From Thermoplasmata archaeon (GTDB lineage Archaea; Thermoplasmatota; Thermoplasmata; Sysuiplasmatales; Sysuiplasmataceae): DNA of 64,000 nt. Where the stretch lies: assembly GCA_021806165.1 (NCBI GenBank), contig JAJZXY010000001.1, forward strand, positions 117,951 through 181,950, read 5' to 3'. Below the pieces are notes generated by a model that saw nothing but the letters and a program-made list of their open reading frames with translations, was not told where the DNA came from and searched no databases. This document shows positions 51,364 through 60,694 of the stretch, one piece after another (position 1 is the stretch's first letter; every line of letters starts with the position of its first letter). Both the position numbers and the translations under genes were made by a program.

Positions 51364-52611
51364 TCAATAGGAAGGTGCTGCCTCGTCCTCTGTCCTGAAA
51401 GTGAACTGCACAAACAGGAAAGCCAGCCAGATGCCGACCACAGGCAGGGCCATCAGCATGAACGAAACAGGAAGGCCGAACGTTCCCGAAAGGTATCCGA
51501 TTGCGATCGGCGCTGCTGCGAACGGGATTGCTCCAGCGGATGTGAACAGTGCATTCGCCACAGGCAGCCTCTCTCTGGGCGTTGCCTGCGCTATCATCAT
51601 CGTCGATACAGGATACTGGAGACCGTGCGGGATTCCCAGTATCGCAAAGGAGAGGAACATGAGGGGTGCAGAGTTGCTGAACCTTATCATTGACATCCCG
51701 GCGACGGATACAACAATTGAGATGCTCAGCAGAAGTGTTTTCCTGCGGACGTCAGGTGCAAGGGTTAACACAATCCTGGTAGCCCATGAGGTGGCAAAGA
51801 ATGCGCCGAACAGGTAGAAAACCATCCCATACCCGGCTCCGATGCTCTGCTCCGCGAGGATACCGCCGAACGAGAGTATGCTCGCGAACACAATAGAATA
51901 GCTCATCTGTCCAAGCGTAGGAAGCAGAAATCCCCTGGATGACAGGAGGCGGCGGGCATCCTTCATTGTTGGAAGGGCAGCTGCCCTCCTTCCAGGCTGC
52001 CCGTCTGCGCCCGATCGTGCATGGAACACGTGCCTGACTGCAATCAGCAGCACTGAGGCAAGGACGAAAGGAAAGAAAGCAAGGAAGACGGGCCTGAGAC
52101 CGGAATAGGCGCCAGCCACAATCCCTTCAAGTGCGGGGCCGAATACCAGGCTGGAGCTGAGTGCCACAGTGTAAATTCCTATTGTCCTGTGTGCGCTGCC
52201 AGGCCTCATGGTCTGTGCCGAAGTGAGCATCAGGAGCATCACCGTCGATGATGCAACCGATGTTGCCAGAATCAGCGCAATGAATGAGAGTATGCTGTCT
52301 GAAAAATAGAAGAGCGGGACTGCAAGTGCGAAGAGGGATGAGAATGCCAGCAGGGATGCGGTGAGGCTGTCAACCCGCACCCTGGATACAATCAGCAGCG
52401 GCGAGGCAATGCCGGCCCCGATAAACAGCGCAGATGCAAGGCCTACCTCTGCTGCATCCATGCCAAGGTAATCCTGTGCGAAGAGCGGTATGGTGGTCTG
52501 CACCATATTTCCTGTCATCCTAAGCAGGAATGTCGTCACGAACAGCAGCACCAGGGCTGGAAGCGCACCAATGTCCCGGCTTCTTTCCCGGCTGGCTGTT
52601 TCCTCGGCCAC
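51364..52611 (-). CDS. MFS transporter
   Basis: 415 residues with 12 predicted hydrophobic helices in two halves. N-terminal IGALPALVLLFVTTFLLRMTGNMVQTTIPLF and the loop FRTEDEAAPSY at the C-terminus are typical of major facilitator transporters of the drug/multisubstrate type. GTG start at 52611. It is divergent from a second MFS gene, but they are different subfamilies. Confidence 0.88.
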   Translation of the reverse strand: MAEETASRERSRDIGALPALVLLFVTTFLLRMTGNMVQTTIPLFAQDYLGMDAAEVGLASALFIGAGIASPLLIVSRVRVDSLTASLLAFSSLFALAVPLFYFSDSILSFIALILATSVASSTVMLLMLTSAQTMRPGSAHRTIGIYTVALSSSLVFGPALEGIVAGAYSGLRPVFLAFFPFVLASVLLIAVRHVFHARSGADGQPGRRAAALPTMKDARRLLSSRGFLLPTLGQMSYSIVFASILSFGGILAEQSIGAGYGMVFYLFGAFFATSWATRIVLTLAPDVRRKTLLLSISIVVSVAGMSMIRFSNSAPLMFLSFAILGIPHGLQYPVSTMMIAQATPRERLPVANALFTSAGAIPFAAAPIAIGYLSGTFGLPVSFMLMALPVVGIWLAFLFVQFTFRTEDEAAPSY

Positions 52612-52705
52612 ACTGTGCGCTGTAGCAGGACTCTTACTAAAGCTTAACCCGAAATGACTGCTCCCTGTTAGTTATATTATCCACCTTCGCCATCACAGCC
52701 TCTCA

Positions 52706-53986
52706 ATGAGCCTTTACGGCCTTAACAGGGGACAGTGGCACCAGGTGATTGCCGCCTGGTCCGGCTGGCTTATGGACGGATATGTCAGCATAAGCTATCT
52801 GCTACTGGTGGGTGTTGTGTCCATCCTTCTCTTCCCTTCAGGCTTCACGGGTTTCATTGCCACGGTATCCGCCTTCGTGGTTGGTGCCATTGCACGCTCA
52901 TTCGGATCGCTCTTCCTTGGCAACTATCTCGGCGACAGGATCGGGAGAAAGCGCCTTCTGGTCATATCCATCATCGGTTTTTCCGCATTCTCCGCGTCAC
53001 TGGGGCTGCTGCCCACTTACGCGAGCGCCGGGATTGCAGTGCCTGTAATCCTCTACATACTTGTGTTCATAGAGGGCATGTTCGGCGGGGCGGAATACGG
53101 CGGCGGAACGGCTCTCTCGATGGAAAGCATCCCCCCAGAAAGGAGGGGTATGGTCGGCGCATTCGTCCAGAGCGGCTTCGGGGCAGGATTCCTCATAGCC
53201 GCCCTTGTGCTGAATCTCATCGCTTCTGTCACCAGCCTTGTTGCGGTGGGATGGCGCATAATGTTCCTCAGCACGCTGATTCCTGGAATCATCATACTTG
53301 CGGTACGGTTTGGCGTGTCGGAAACAGAGGTATTCAGTGACATGAGCTACAAGGGGGAGGTGGAGAAGGCACCGATCGGAGCTCTGTTCAGGGAATCCGG
53401 GCGGCCTATGATCATAGCACTGGTGATTACATCGGCGCTCCTCTACGTGAATTCAGCAACCTTCAGCTTCTGGCCAATCTACCTTTCCAGCTATGTCAAG
53501 CTAGGCGTAACCACCTACACATTCTACATACTGCTGATCAACTTCATCTCCCTGTTCGGAGTGCTGCTCGGAGGAGCGCTAATTAACAGGATAGGCGGCA
53601 GGCGCCGCCCTATGCTGATTTACGCGGTCATCTTCACTTTCCTTATAATCCCGCTCACGTACTTCTCCCTGTCAGGGAATCCGGCAGCCTATGTGACTGC
53701 CATGGGCGTCATAGCATTCACCGAGGCAATGATTTTCTCTGCGATTCCAGCCCTCCTCTCCGAGACATTCAGCAAGCGCTACAGGGTCACTGCAACCGGT
53801 TTTGCCTACAACGGCGGGAATATCGCAGGCTCATGGGCCGTGAGCATCATACCGCTGATGGCAGCCGTGCTTGGAATAGGAACGGCATGGGTGGTCAATG
53901 TCGTTATAGCATGCATCATACTTGTGGCAGGCATTGCCGTGTCCAGGGAAACTTGGGTGGCCGGCAAAGATGAAATAAGCAGATGA
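52706..53986 (+). CDS. MFS transporter, sugar/carboxylate-type
   Basis: 426 residues, 12 helices. The cytoplasmic loop signature GNYLGDRIGRKRLLV between helices 2 and 3 and EYGGGTALSMESIPPERRGMV between helices 4 and 5 are typical of the metabolite:H+ symporter family (sialate/carboxylate/sugar porters). A TATA-like TTAGTTATATTATCC at ~52667-52680 predicts a near-leaderless mRNA. Substrate unknown. Confidence 0.9.
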   Translation: MSLYGLNRGQWHQVIAAWSGWLMDGYVSISYLLLVGVVSILLFPSGFTGFIATVSAFVVGAIARSFGSLFLGNYLGDRIGRKRLLVISIIGFSAFSASLGLLPTYASAGIAVPVILYILVFIEGMFGGAEYGGGTALSMESIPPERRGMVGAFVQSGFGAGFLIAALVLNLIASVTSLVAVGWRIMFLSTLIPGIIILAVRFGVSETEVFSDMSYKGEVEKAPIGALFRESGRPMIIALVITSALLYVNSATFSFWPIYLSSYVKLGVTTYTFYILLINFISLFGVLLGGALINRIGGRRRPMLIYAVIFTFLIIPLTYFSLSGNPAAYVTAMGVIAFTEAMIFSAIPALLSETFSKRYRVTATGFAYNGGNIAGSWAVSIIPLMAAVLGIGTAWVVNVVIACIILVAGIAVSRETWVAGKDEISR

Positions 53987-54038
53987 TCCTCGCTGAACCG
54001 GTATTTCATGCAAAGCGTCCGGACGGAGGCACCTGCAA

Positions 54039-54986
54039 TTGAAGCGAGCTGACCTCACACCATACCTGGTTTTCGACAGGAAGCAGTGGTCACTGCTGAG
54101 GAATTCAACCCCGCTTACTCTGAGGCAGGAGGACTTTGAAAAACTGCTGGGCATTAACGAAAGGATATCCCTGAAGGAGGTGAGGGAAGTATATCTTCCC
54201 CTTTGCAGGCTGCTCAGCCTCCATTACGGCGCATCGCTGGAGCTATACGGCGCCCGCAGCAAGTTTTTCGGAAAGTCGCAGAGGCGTGTCCCCTACGTTA
54301 TAGGTATCGGAGGCAGCGTCGCTGTCGGGAAGAGCACCACGGCCAGGATCCTGCAGGCCATCATAAGCCGCTGGGAGCAGGAGCCGAAAGTGGATCTGGT
54401 CACAACGGACGGCTTTCTCTACCCCAACAGGGTGCTGGCAGAGCGAGGACTAATGGGAAGGAAGGGTTTTCCGGAGAGCTATGACACCAGGGCCCTGCTG
54501 AATTTCCTCATGGATCTCAAGTCGGGAAAGGGCAGGCTCAGGACGCCCGTCTATTCACACCTTGAATATGACATACTGCCTGACAGGCATAACACGGTGG
54601 ACAAGCCGGACGTCGTAATCATAGAGGGGCTGAATGTCCTTCAGAGCGGCAGGCGTTTCACCTCAGAGAGGTTCCCGGGTCTGCTTGTCTCGGACTTCTT
54701 CGATTTTTCGATATACGTTGATGCTGACGAGGAGATAATCAAGAAGTGGTTCATCGACAGGTTTCTGGTTCTGATGAAAACTGCATTCACCGACCGGCGC
54801 TCCTATTTCCACAAGTATTCATCAATGAGCAGGAGGGAGGCAATTGAAGTCTCATCAAGGATATGGGACGAGATCAATGCGGTCAACCTTCATGAGCACA
54901 TCGCCGGTACAAAGTATCATGCCGACCTCATACTCAGGAAGGGTGAGAACCACTTCGCGGACGAGATCATGCTGCGCAAGATCTGA
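54039..54986 (+). CDS. coaA: Type I pantothenate kinase
   Basis: 315 residues, full length for bacterial-type CoaA. Walker A GIGGSVAVGKST at ~89-100, DLVTTDGFLYPN, KGFPESYDTRALLNFL, YSHLEYDI, and DVVIIEGLNVLQ are all diagnostic. It phosphorylates pantothenate, the first step of coenzyme A synthesis. Most archaea instead use pantoate kinase and phosphopantothenate synthetase; a type I enzyme is known from Picrophilus torridus. TTG start with GGAGG about 12 nt upstream. No CoA genes adjacent. Confidence 0.95.
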   Translation: MKRADLTPYLVFDRKQWSLLRNSTPLTLRQEDFEKLLGINERISLKEVREVYLPLCRLLSLHYGASLELYGARSKFFGKSQRRVPYVIGIGGSVAVGKSTTARILQAIISRWEQEPKVDLVTTDGFLYPNRVLAERGLMGRKGFPESYDTRALLNFLMDLKSGKGRLRTPVYSHLEYDILPDRHNTVDKPDVVIIEGLNVLQSGRRFTSERFPGLLVSDFFDFSIYVDADEEIIKKWFIDRFLVLMKTAFTDRRSYFHKYSSMSRREAIEVSSRIWDEINAVNLHEHIAGTKYHADLILRKGENHFADEIMLRKI

Positions 54987-54998
54987 GCACCGGTGCCG

Positions 54999-55718
54999 TC
55001 AGAGCAAATCCAGCATATCCCCGAGGGCATCTATGATAAGGAAGGGCTTCTCCCCGGGCAGGCCGTCCGCCCTGCCCCTGCCGTTCCTGACCCATATGCC
55101 TTTCATTCCCAGCTTCTGCGGCGGTATCACGTCCCAGGAGAGATTGTCCCCTATCATCCATGCCTCCTCAGGCCTGGAGTGAAGCGCCTGGAGAGCCGTG
55201 AAATATATCCTGCTGTCCGGCTTTCCGTACCCCTGCTCCCCCTCTATGAATATGTGGTCAAAGAGGGGCGACAGGCCAAATCTCTCGATCTTCTTCCTCT
55301 GCGGCCCTGAGCCCCCGTTTGTTATGAGGGCGAGAGATACACCCCCTGCCCTGAAAGCCTCAATGGCCTCGACTGCGCCTGGTATTATGTGCATCGAGTC
55401 CTCCCTGATGTCAGAATAGCGCACTGCCATTCTTGAGGCAAGCGCTTCATCACCGGCACCGGCAGACTCCATCGCCGCCGTGAATATCATGCGCCTGGCA
55501 TCCTCGAGCTTCACCCGCCATATCCTGTGCCTCTCGGGGTTAGACCAGAACCTGTCGGACTCTGCGTGAAATGATTCGTCGAACCTGCGGAACGACTCCT
55601 CATCAAGCTCCGCCGAGAACTCCCTCCAGAGCGATTGCATGCAACTGTCCCTCAGCACTTCGTTCGCGAGTATTGTGTCATCAAGGTCCATCAGTATGGA
55701 TTTGGGCAGCTTCAGCAC
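54999..55718 (-). CDS. HAD-superfamily hydrolase
   Basis: 239 residues. HAD motifs: I, ILMDLDDTI (Asp11 and Asp13); II, LITNGGSGPQ; III, Lys in GYGKPDSRIYF; IV, MIGDNLSWDV. A four-helix cap sits between I and II, as in phosphatases of the YjjG/haloacid dehalogenase type. It probably dephosphorylates a small metabolite. GTG start 55718 with AAGGTGGG upstream. Confidence 0.92.
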   Translation of the reverse strand: MLKLPKSILMDLDDTILANEVLRDSCMQSLWREFSAELDEESFRRFDESFHAESDRFWSNPERHRIWRVKLEDARRMIFTAAMESAGAGDEALASRMAVRYSDIREDSMHIIPGAVEAIEAFRAGGVSLALITNGGSGPQRKKIERFGLSPLFDHIFIEGEQGYGKPDSRIYFTALQALHSRPEEAWMIGDNLSWDVIPPQKLGMKGIWVRNGRGRADGLPGEKPFLIIDALGDMLDLL

Positions 55719-55807
55719 ATCGTTCCCACCTTCAGAACAGCCCTGCGGATTAAATGCTTGCCGTCACGACTTCGGGCTGTCCACTCGGGTGCGGGCACAT
55801 GGGCAAA

Positions 55808-55896
55808 CGGGCCCGCCGGGATTTGAACCCGGGACATCTGGCTATCTTCGGCAAAGATAGAAGGCCAGTGCTATATCCGTACTAAGCTACGGGCCC
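55808..55896 (-). tRNA. tRNA-Arg (TCT) with 14-nt intron
   Basis: Minus-strand cloverleaf: acceptor GGGCCCG/CGGGCCC, anticodon stem CTGGC/GCCAG, T arm CCGGG-TTCAAAT-CCCGG, discriminator G. The 14-nt intron (55857 down to 55844, TCTTTGCCGAAGAT) sits between positions 37 and 38. The splice motif is textbook: 4-bp central helix CTTC/GAAG, flanked by 3-nt bulges TA^T and AT^A. A TATA-like GTTTTTAAGTC about 27 nt upstream supports transcription. Confidence 0.95.
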
Positions 55897-55919
55897 GGAG
55901 CTGATGTAACATCCCCTGA

Positions 55920-55930
55920 CTTAAAAACAT
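55920..55930 (-). promoter_or_regulatory. TATA box for tRNA-Arg
   Basis: Minus-strand GTTTTTAAGTC, about 25-33 nt before the tRNA 5' end. Part of the 159-nt gap to surE. Confidence 0.55.
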
Positions 55931-56055
55931 GCTTGTCGGCCCAATCCGCACACGCCCGGACACGCGGGTGCTGACATGACGCCGCTGTTCAAAACCAACA
56001 ATAGGGTGGGGCGCCATATAGAGGATGAAGCGTGTGGAAGCGAAGGTAATGCATC

Positions 56056-56838
56056 ATGATACTTGTGACGAATGATGACGGTGTTTACAGTCCAGGCATA
56101 ATTGCTCTCGCCAAGGCAATCTCAAGGAGCAATGAGGTAAAGGTGGTGGCCCCGAAGGGGGCACAGAGCAGCTCCGGCATGAGCGTCACCTTCCACAGGC
56201 CGGTGCGTATCAGCGGCGTGAAACTGAAGAACTATGAGGCAACTGCAATAGGCGGCACACCTGCCGACTGTGTGTTTGTGTCCGTCCACAAGCTGCTTGG
56301 AAGGAAGAAGATAGACATGGTTGTCTCCGGAATAAACATGGGGGGCAACATCAGCATGCAGTCATTCTTCTCATCAGGAACGGTGTCTGCCGCAATGTCA
56401 GGCTCTGTGATGGGTATCAAGGCGGTGGCTTTCTCCAAGGAGACAAGCTCCGAGGACGAGTTCCTCACCGAGAAGGAGTTCGAGACCTCGGCCTGGTGGG
56501 CCGAGAGGATTGTCTCCTACCTGATGAAGAATGGCTTCCCTGAAGGAGTGGATATGCTGAACGTCAACTTCCCGGTAAAGACGCGCAGGACGACACCTGT
56601 CAGGATAACCAGGATGGCTGGGGAAATGTTTGATGATTACGTCGTGGAAAGAAAGGATCCCAGGGGCAACAGGTATTTCTGGCTCGCCGGGACAAAGAAG
56701 GTCCGCGCCGAGCGGGGTACAGACCTTTACACAGTTCTCACCAGACACGAAATCAGCATAACACCCATCAGTGTCAACTCAATCCAGAGGAATTCCCTGG
56801 AAGAGCATGAGAAGTACTTCAGGGACATGCTTCGCTGA
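56056..56838 (+). CDS. surE: 5'/3'-nucleotidase SurE
   Basis: 260 residues. The SurE signature is complete: VTNDDGVYSPGI (metal ligands in NDD), VVAPKGAQSSSGMS, GGTPADCVFVSV, SGINMGGNISMQSFFSSGTVSAAMSG, DMLNVNFPVK. SurE is a metal-dependent phosphatase of nucleotides and polyphosphate in stress conditions. ATG 56056 with GAAGGT about 10 nt upstream. No pcm gene is adjacent, unlike in bacteria. Confidence 0.95.
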   Translation: MILVTNDDGVYSPGIIALAKAISRSNEVKVVAPKGAQSSSGMSVTFHRPVRISGVKLKNYEATAIGGTPADCVFVSVHKLLGRKKIDMVVSGINMGGNISMQSFFSSGTVSAAMSGSVMGIKAVAFSKETSSEDEFLTEKEFETSAWWAERIVSYLMKNGFPEGVDMLNVNFPVKTRRTTPVRITRMAGEMFDDYVVERKDPRGNRYFWLAGTKKVRAERGTDLYTVLTRHEISITPISVNSIQRNSLEEHEKYFRDMLR

Positions 56839-56841
56839 CTG

Positions 56842-58509
56842 TCAGTTCTCTGCCGGCTCAGGCGGCTCAACCGCATGCTGTGATGCGTCCTCCCTGCCGG
56901 CAGCAGGCTTGGGTTTCGTCGATGAAATGAGTGTGAAGCCTATGGTGGAGACGACGACAGAGATCAGTGCGAGGATGTATATTTCCGCCGAGAAATCTAT
57001 CCCGCTCTGAAGTATCAGGACCGCAACCGCAGCAACGGTTATGCCCTTCGGCATTGTTGCCGCGACAAGCCTGAAATCTCCCTTGAAGCTCTCCTTCCTG
57101 TACCTGCTGAAGAATGAAATGGGGAGGCCTGCAAGGCCGCTGAGATAGCGCAGACCCAGGAATACCGGTCCCATTATGACGGTCATGAAAAGTATTCCGC
57201 CCCATACGCCGTCGGGTATCGCCTGCGAACCGGGTAACGGGGAGAGGATCATGAAACCAAGGCTCACCCCTACACTGAAGTAGAAGACTATCCTTGCCAG
57301 GAGCTCAAACTCATCGTGGAACAGCATCATGCCCGTGAACGCCCTCCTGCCCATCTGCTCGGTTGCTGAATCCACAGTATATGTGGTGCTGCCCGGGAAG
57401 AGGTATCCGAGGAAGAATCCTAGGTAAAGGAGTGCCAGCAGCGAGAAGAGGGAGGTGCCTATTCCTGCAAACGAGGTTGCCGGCTGGGTCTGTATCGTCT
57501 CGAAAATCAGCAGCGCTATGCCCAGAACAATTCCGTACAGCATCATTCCTATCCTGAACTGCTTCTCGCTCATCTCCTGTGCAGAATCATCCTTGGGGAG
57601 CATGACATCGTTCAGGGAGAATATCGCCGTTACCTTCAGCTTCCTGGAGGCCCTGTCAACCAACTTTCTCTTAGTGAAGAATATCATCAGCCTTGAGAAG
57701 AGGTATATCAGGAGCGGGATGCCCGCTATCACCATGACCAGGACGGGCCAGTGCAGCTCGAACACCTGGATAAGGGAGGCCCAGCTTGAGGAGAAGAATG
57801 ACCCTAGCGTGGGGTTGTAATTGCCCACGCTTATCTCGTTGTAGAACAGGACGAGGAACAGCAGAAGTGTTATGCTGTTCAGTGTTGACTCGAGCTTAAG
57901 CACATTGGTGAGCTTTGACAAGTGCCTGCTGCTGCCACCTTTCTCCTGCGCCAGTTTTGCCTGGTGGTCGACGTATGGGACTACAACGGCAGCCGACGTC
58001 TCCCCCATCAGCGTGCCCAGAAGCGCACCGTAGATCCATGGCCAGCCGAATATGAACTCGCAAAGGTAACCGAATATCAGGGCGCCGGGTATGATGTCGA
58101 TAAAGGCCATCACGGCGGAGGCTGCGAATATCCTGAGACCCTCCCCCCTGAAGGATCGCGACTCCCATCCCATTTTCAGCCCCATGCCTACGAATACTAG
58201 CACAAGGACAAGGTTGGTTATCAGCGGTGTTGAGAAGCCTGTTATGAACGGCTCAAAGTAACCTGGCATCTGCAGGAAGTTGAAGTGAACCAGGAATGCG
58301 AAGAAGAGGCCTACGAGGATCAGTGCAGCAACCTGGAAGGCCACGCCTGAATTGAACTCGTATATCGCGAATGCGAGTATCGAGCCCATAAGTATGAGGT
58401 AGGCTGCGAAAAGCAGCACCATATCGGGGGAAGGAAGAACCGTTGCCGTGGCCGCACCTTGGAAACCATACTTTCCCGCACCCCTAATAAACCTATTCGA
58501 GCCGTTCAT
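56842..58509 (-). CDS. CPA-type cation:proton antiporter-like membrane protein
   Basis: 555 residues, ~12-13 membrane helices: VFVGMGLKMGWESRSFRGEGLRIF, the helix FGWPWIYGALLGTLMGETSAAVVVPYVDHQAK, KLESTLNSITLLLFLVLF, and late VAATMPKGITVAAVAVLILQ. The pattern GETSAAVVVP and KLESTLNS resembles the CPA1 Na+/H+ antiporter motifs (charged residue in helix 5 and 6), so cation/proton exchange is probable. The C-terminal ~40 residues are a polar tail. It is 26 nt downstream of a GT4 glycosyltransferase on the same strand. Confidence 0.72.
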   Translation of the reverse strand: MNGSNRFIRGAGKYGFQGAATATVLPSPDMVLLFAAYLILMGSILAFAIYEFNSGVAFQVAALILVGLFFAFLVHFNFLQMPGYFEPFITGFSTPLITNLVLVLVFVGMGLKMGWESRSFRGEGLRIFAASAVMAFIDIIPGALIFGYLCEFIFGWPWIYGALLGTLMGETSAAVVVPYVDHQAKLAQEKGGSSRHLSKLTNVLKLESTLNSITLLLFLVLFYNEISVGNYNPTLGSFFSSSWASLIQVFELHWPVLVMVIAGIPLLIYLFSRLMIFFTKRKLVDRASRKLKVTAIFSLNDVMLPKDDSAQEMSEKQFRIGMMLYGIVLGIALLIFETIQTQPATSFAGIGTSLFSLLALLYLGFFLGYLFPGSTTYTVDSATEQMGRRAFTGMMLFHDEFELLARIVFYFSVGVSLGFMILSPLPGSQAIPDGVWGGILFMTVIMGPVFLGLRYLSGLAGLPISFFSRYRKESFKGDFRLVAATMPKGITVAAVAVLILQSGIDFSAEIYILALISVVVSTIGFTLISSTKPKPAAGREDASQHAVEPPEPAEN

Positions 58510-58535
58510 TTGAGATGGACTGAGGCGGCCTGCGC

Positions 58536-59564
58536 CTATTGCCCGACCGCCACCTTCCTGTAAACAGCCGCGACGCGCCTTGCCTCCTCGTCGGGGGAGA
58601 ACCTGGCTGCAGCCCGCAGCAGGGCCTCCCTGTCAACCTCCTTCCCGAGCGCCTCCATGATTGCGCCTGCGAATGAATCTGGCTCAAGGCTGCAGTAGCT
58701 CACATCGCTCCCGAACTGGTCGGTGAAGACAGGGATGCGGTTGACGAGTGCAGGGGTGCCGCATGCCAGCGCCTCGGCAGGCGTGTAGCCCGCCCCCTCC
58801 TCCTCGCTGGCATATACGAAAAGGTCTGCATGTGAAAGGTAGTCCACAAGCGTGTCGTCAGGCAGAGATCCGAGCATGTGTATGCCATCCCCCTCCGCCG
58901 CTATGGCCTTAAGCTCCGCCTCCCTCTTCGCCCAGCTGTTTACAGGGCCGATATGGTAGAGGTCCACGCCTTCGAGCATGTTCACCGCCCTGTAAAGGAC
59001 GTCGTACCTCTTCCTGGGGTTGTAGTCGCCCACGGTGACAAGATGCTTCCTTCCGTCAGCGCTGTATGGCGACGGACGTCCGGACGGCCTGAAAAAGTCA
59101 CCCACAGATGAACCGCACACCTCTATGCGCGAATGGTCTATGCCTTGCTTCACCAGTTGCTCCTTTATGTGGGCGGTATGAACTATTATCGTCAGTTTCT
59201 CTAGCCTGCCGAACATGATGCTGTAGCCTGCCTTCTCTCTCCTGCTGTTCATGAAGAGCTCCCTGTGCTGGAGAGGTATTATGTCATGTATCGTAGCCAC
59301 GTTGGTGTGCCGTGTGATGACGTCAGGAGACAGCGAATGGACCACGGGGCAGCTCGTCCCGATGATTGAAGAGAAGAACTTCTGTGAAAGCAGGCCACCG
59401 GCGGGCTTGCCCCCGAGGCTGAACTCTATCTTCCGTACGCGGTGCGCACGTACAGGGGTCCCAGTCCTGATGAATGCAGCCAGCAGCTTCTCTGAGTACC
59501 GCCTGATGCCAGTCATCCTTCTGGTGTATGGGTATATCAGGTCTGCAAGCGGCTCGCCGGGCAA
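58536..59564 (-). CDS. GT4-type glycosyltransferase
   Basis: 342 residues with GT-B fold. N-terminal: IYPYTRRMTGIRRYSEKLLAAF; inter-domain TIHDIIPLQHRELFM; donor-binding C-terminal half: HLVTVGDYNPRKRYDVLYRAVNML, YASEEEGAGYTPAEALACGTPALV, which contains the E-x7-E motif. It transfers a nucleotide-activated sugar, presumably in cell-surface glycan or glycolipid assembly. TTG start 59564; a TATA-like GCTTTTAGC at ~59603-59611 lies upstream. Antiporter gene follows in the same direction. Confidence 0.9.
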   Translation of the reverse strand: MPGEPLADLIYPYTRRMTGIRRYSEKLLAAFIRTGTPVRAHRVRKIEFSLGGKPAGGLLSQKFFSSIIGTSCPVVHSLSPDVITRHTNVATIHDIIPLQHRELFMNSRREKAGYSIMFGRLEKLTIIVHTAHIKEQLVKQGIDHSRIEVCGSSVGDFFRPSGRPSPYSADGRKHLVTVGDYNPRKRYDVLYRAVNMLEGVDLYHIGPVNSWAKREAELKAIAAEGDGIHMLGSLPDDTLVDYLSHADLFVYASEEEGAGYTPAEALACGTPALVNRIPVFTDQFGSDVSYCSLEPDSFAGAIMEALGKEVDREALLRAAARFSPDEEARRVAAVYRKVAVGQ

Positions 59565-59663
59565 TTCGGTTCAAGCTCCGCTCTGTGCATCATCCGTGCA
59601 GCTAAAAGCATTTTTCCGTACGCATGAGAGAACTTTTAAACAATGCATCCAATGAAGCGGGCG

Positions 59664-60689
59664 ATGAAGCTCTGCGTGATAGGGAAGGGGGAAGCTGTGA
59701 TGACAGATGTGCCCGTTCCGGCGCCCGGAAGGCGGGAGGTCCTCATCGAAATGAGGGCATGCGGGATTTGCGGAACGGACTTTGAGAAGCTGGCCGGTAA
59801 CTATTCATCCACCGTCCTCGGCCACGAAGCGGTTGGAATCGTTGAAGAGGCGGGACGTGACATCGATGCAGTCTCAAGTGGCGACAGGGTGTTTCCTCAC
59901 CATCATGTCCCCTGCTACAATTGCCACTACTGCAGGAGCGGCAGTGAAACCATGTGCCCCGAGTTTTCGAAAGCCAATCTAAGGCCCGGAGGACTTGCCG
60001 AGTATTTCATCCTTCCAGAGTGGAACATTTCTCATGGGGGCCTCTTCGTCCTGCCTTCGGCAGTTTCCTTCCGCACCGGCACCCTGATAGAGCCTCTGGC
60101 ATGCGTTCTCCGCGGACTTCGCAAGCTGGCGGTCGGAAAGGATAGCACGGTGGCAGTCGTAGGCTCAGGACCTGTCGGAATGCTGCAGTTATTCGCCCTG
60201 AAGGCACTTGGAGTGAGGAACGTTGTTGCAATGGATGTGTCTGAGGAGAGGAGCCGTTTTGCCAGAACTTTAGGTGCTGTTTCATCCTTCACTAGTGCCT
60301 CCGGTTTGAAGGAGGCATGCCTCTCCCTCTCGGACGGCAGGGGGGCCGATGCCTCGATAGTCGCAACCGGCCATCCGGCCGCCACCGAGGCGGGCATTGC
60401 CTCCCTGAGGAAGGGCGGCATTATGCTCCAGTTCGGCCTTCCACACCCTGGTACTGCGCTTGTACATGACACCTCGGACCTGTTCAGAAAGGAGATACAG
60501 ATACTCAACACCTATTCAGGCGTGGAGAGGGATGTCTCCGATGCCATTGAGATGCTGACATCCCACGGGGCAAAGGCTGAGGATATAATATCTCATTCAT
60601 TCAGGCTTGAGCGGGCCCCGGATGCATTCAGGACCGCGTCCGATGCGGGAAACGTCCGCAAGGTCATAGTGGAAAACGGAAAGGCCTGA
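59664..60689 (+). CDS. Zinc-dependent medium-chain alcohol/polyol dehydrogenase
   Basis: 341 residues from ATG 59664, the third in-frame ATG; the TATA box TTTTAAA at 59634-59640 is 27 nt earlier, implying leaderless mRNA at this ATG. Catalytic zinc ligands: CGICGTDFE and GHEAVG; structural zinc: CYNCHYCRSGSETMC (four Cys); Rossmann motif VAVVGSGPVGML. The family includes threonine, sorbitol, glucose and alcohol dehydrogenases; the exact substrate and NAD/NADP choice are not clear. Confidence 0.92.
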   Translation: MKLCVIGKGEAVMTDVPVPAPGRREVLIEMRACGICGTDFEKLAGNYSSTVLGHEAVGIVEEAGRDIDAVSSGDRVFPHHHVPCYNCHYCRSGSETMCPEFSKANLRPGGLAEYFILPEWNISHGGLFVLPSAVSFRTGTLIEPLACVLRGLRKLAVGKDSTVAVVGSGPVGMLQLFALKALGVRNVVAMDVSEERSRFARTLGAVSSFTSASGLKEACLSLSDGRGADASIVATGHPAATEAGIASLRKGGIMLQFGLPHPGTALVHDTSDLFRKEIQILNTYSGVERDVSDAIEMLTSHGAKAEDIISHSFRLERAPDAFRTASDAGNVRKVIVENGKA

Positions 60690-60694
60690 GCGCC

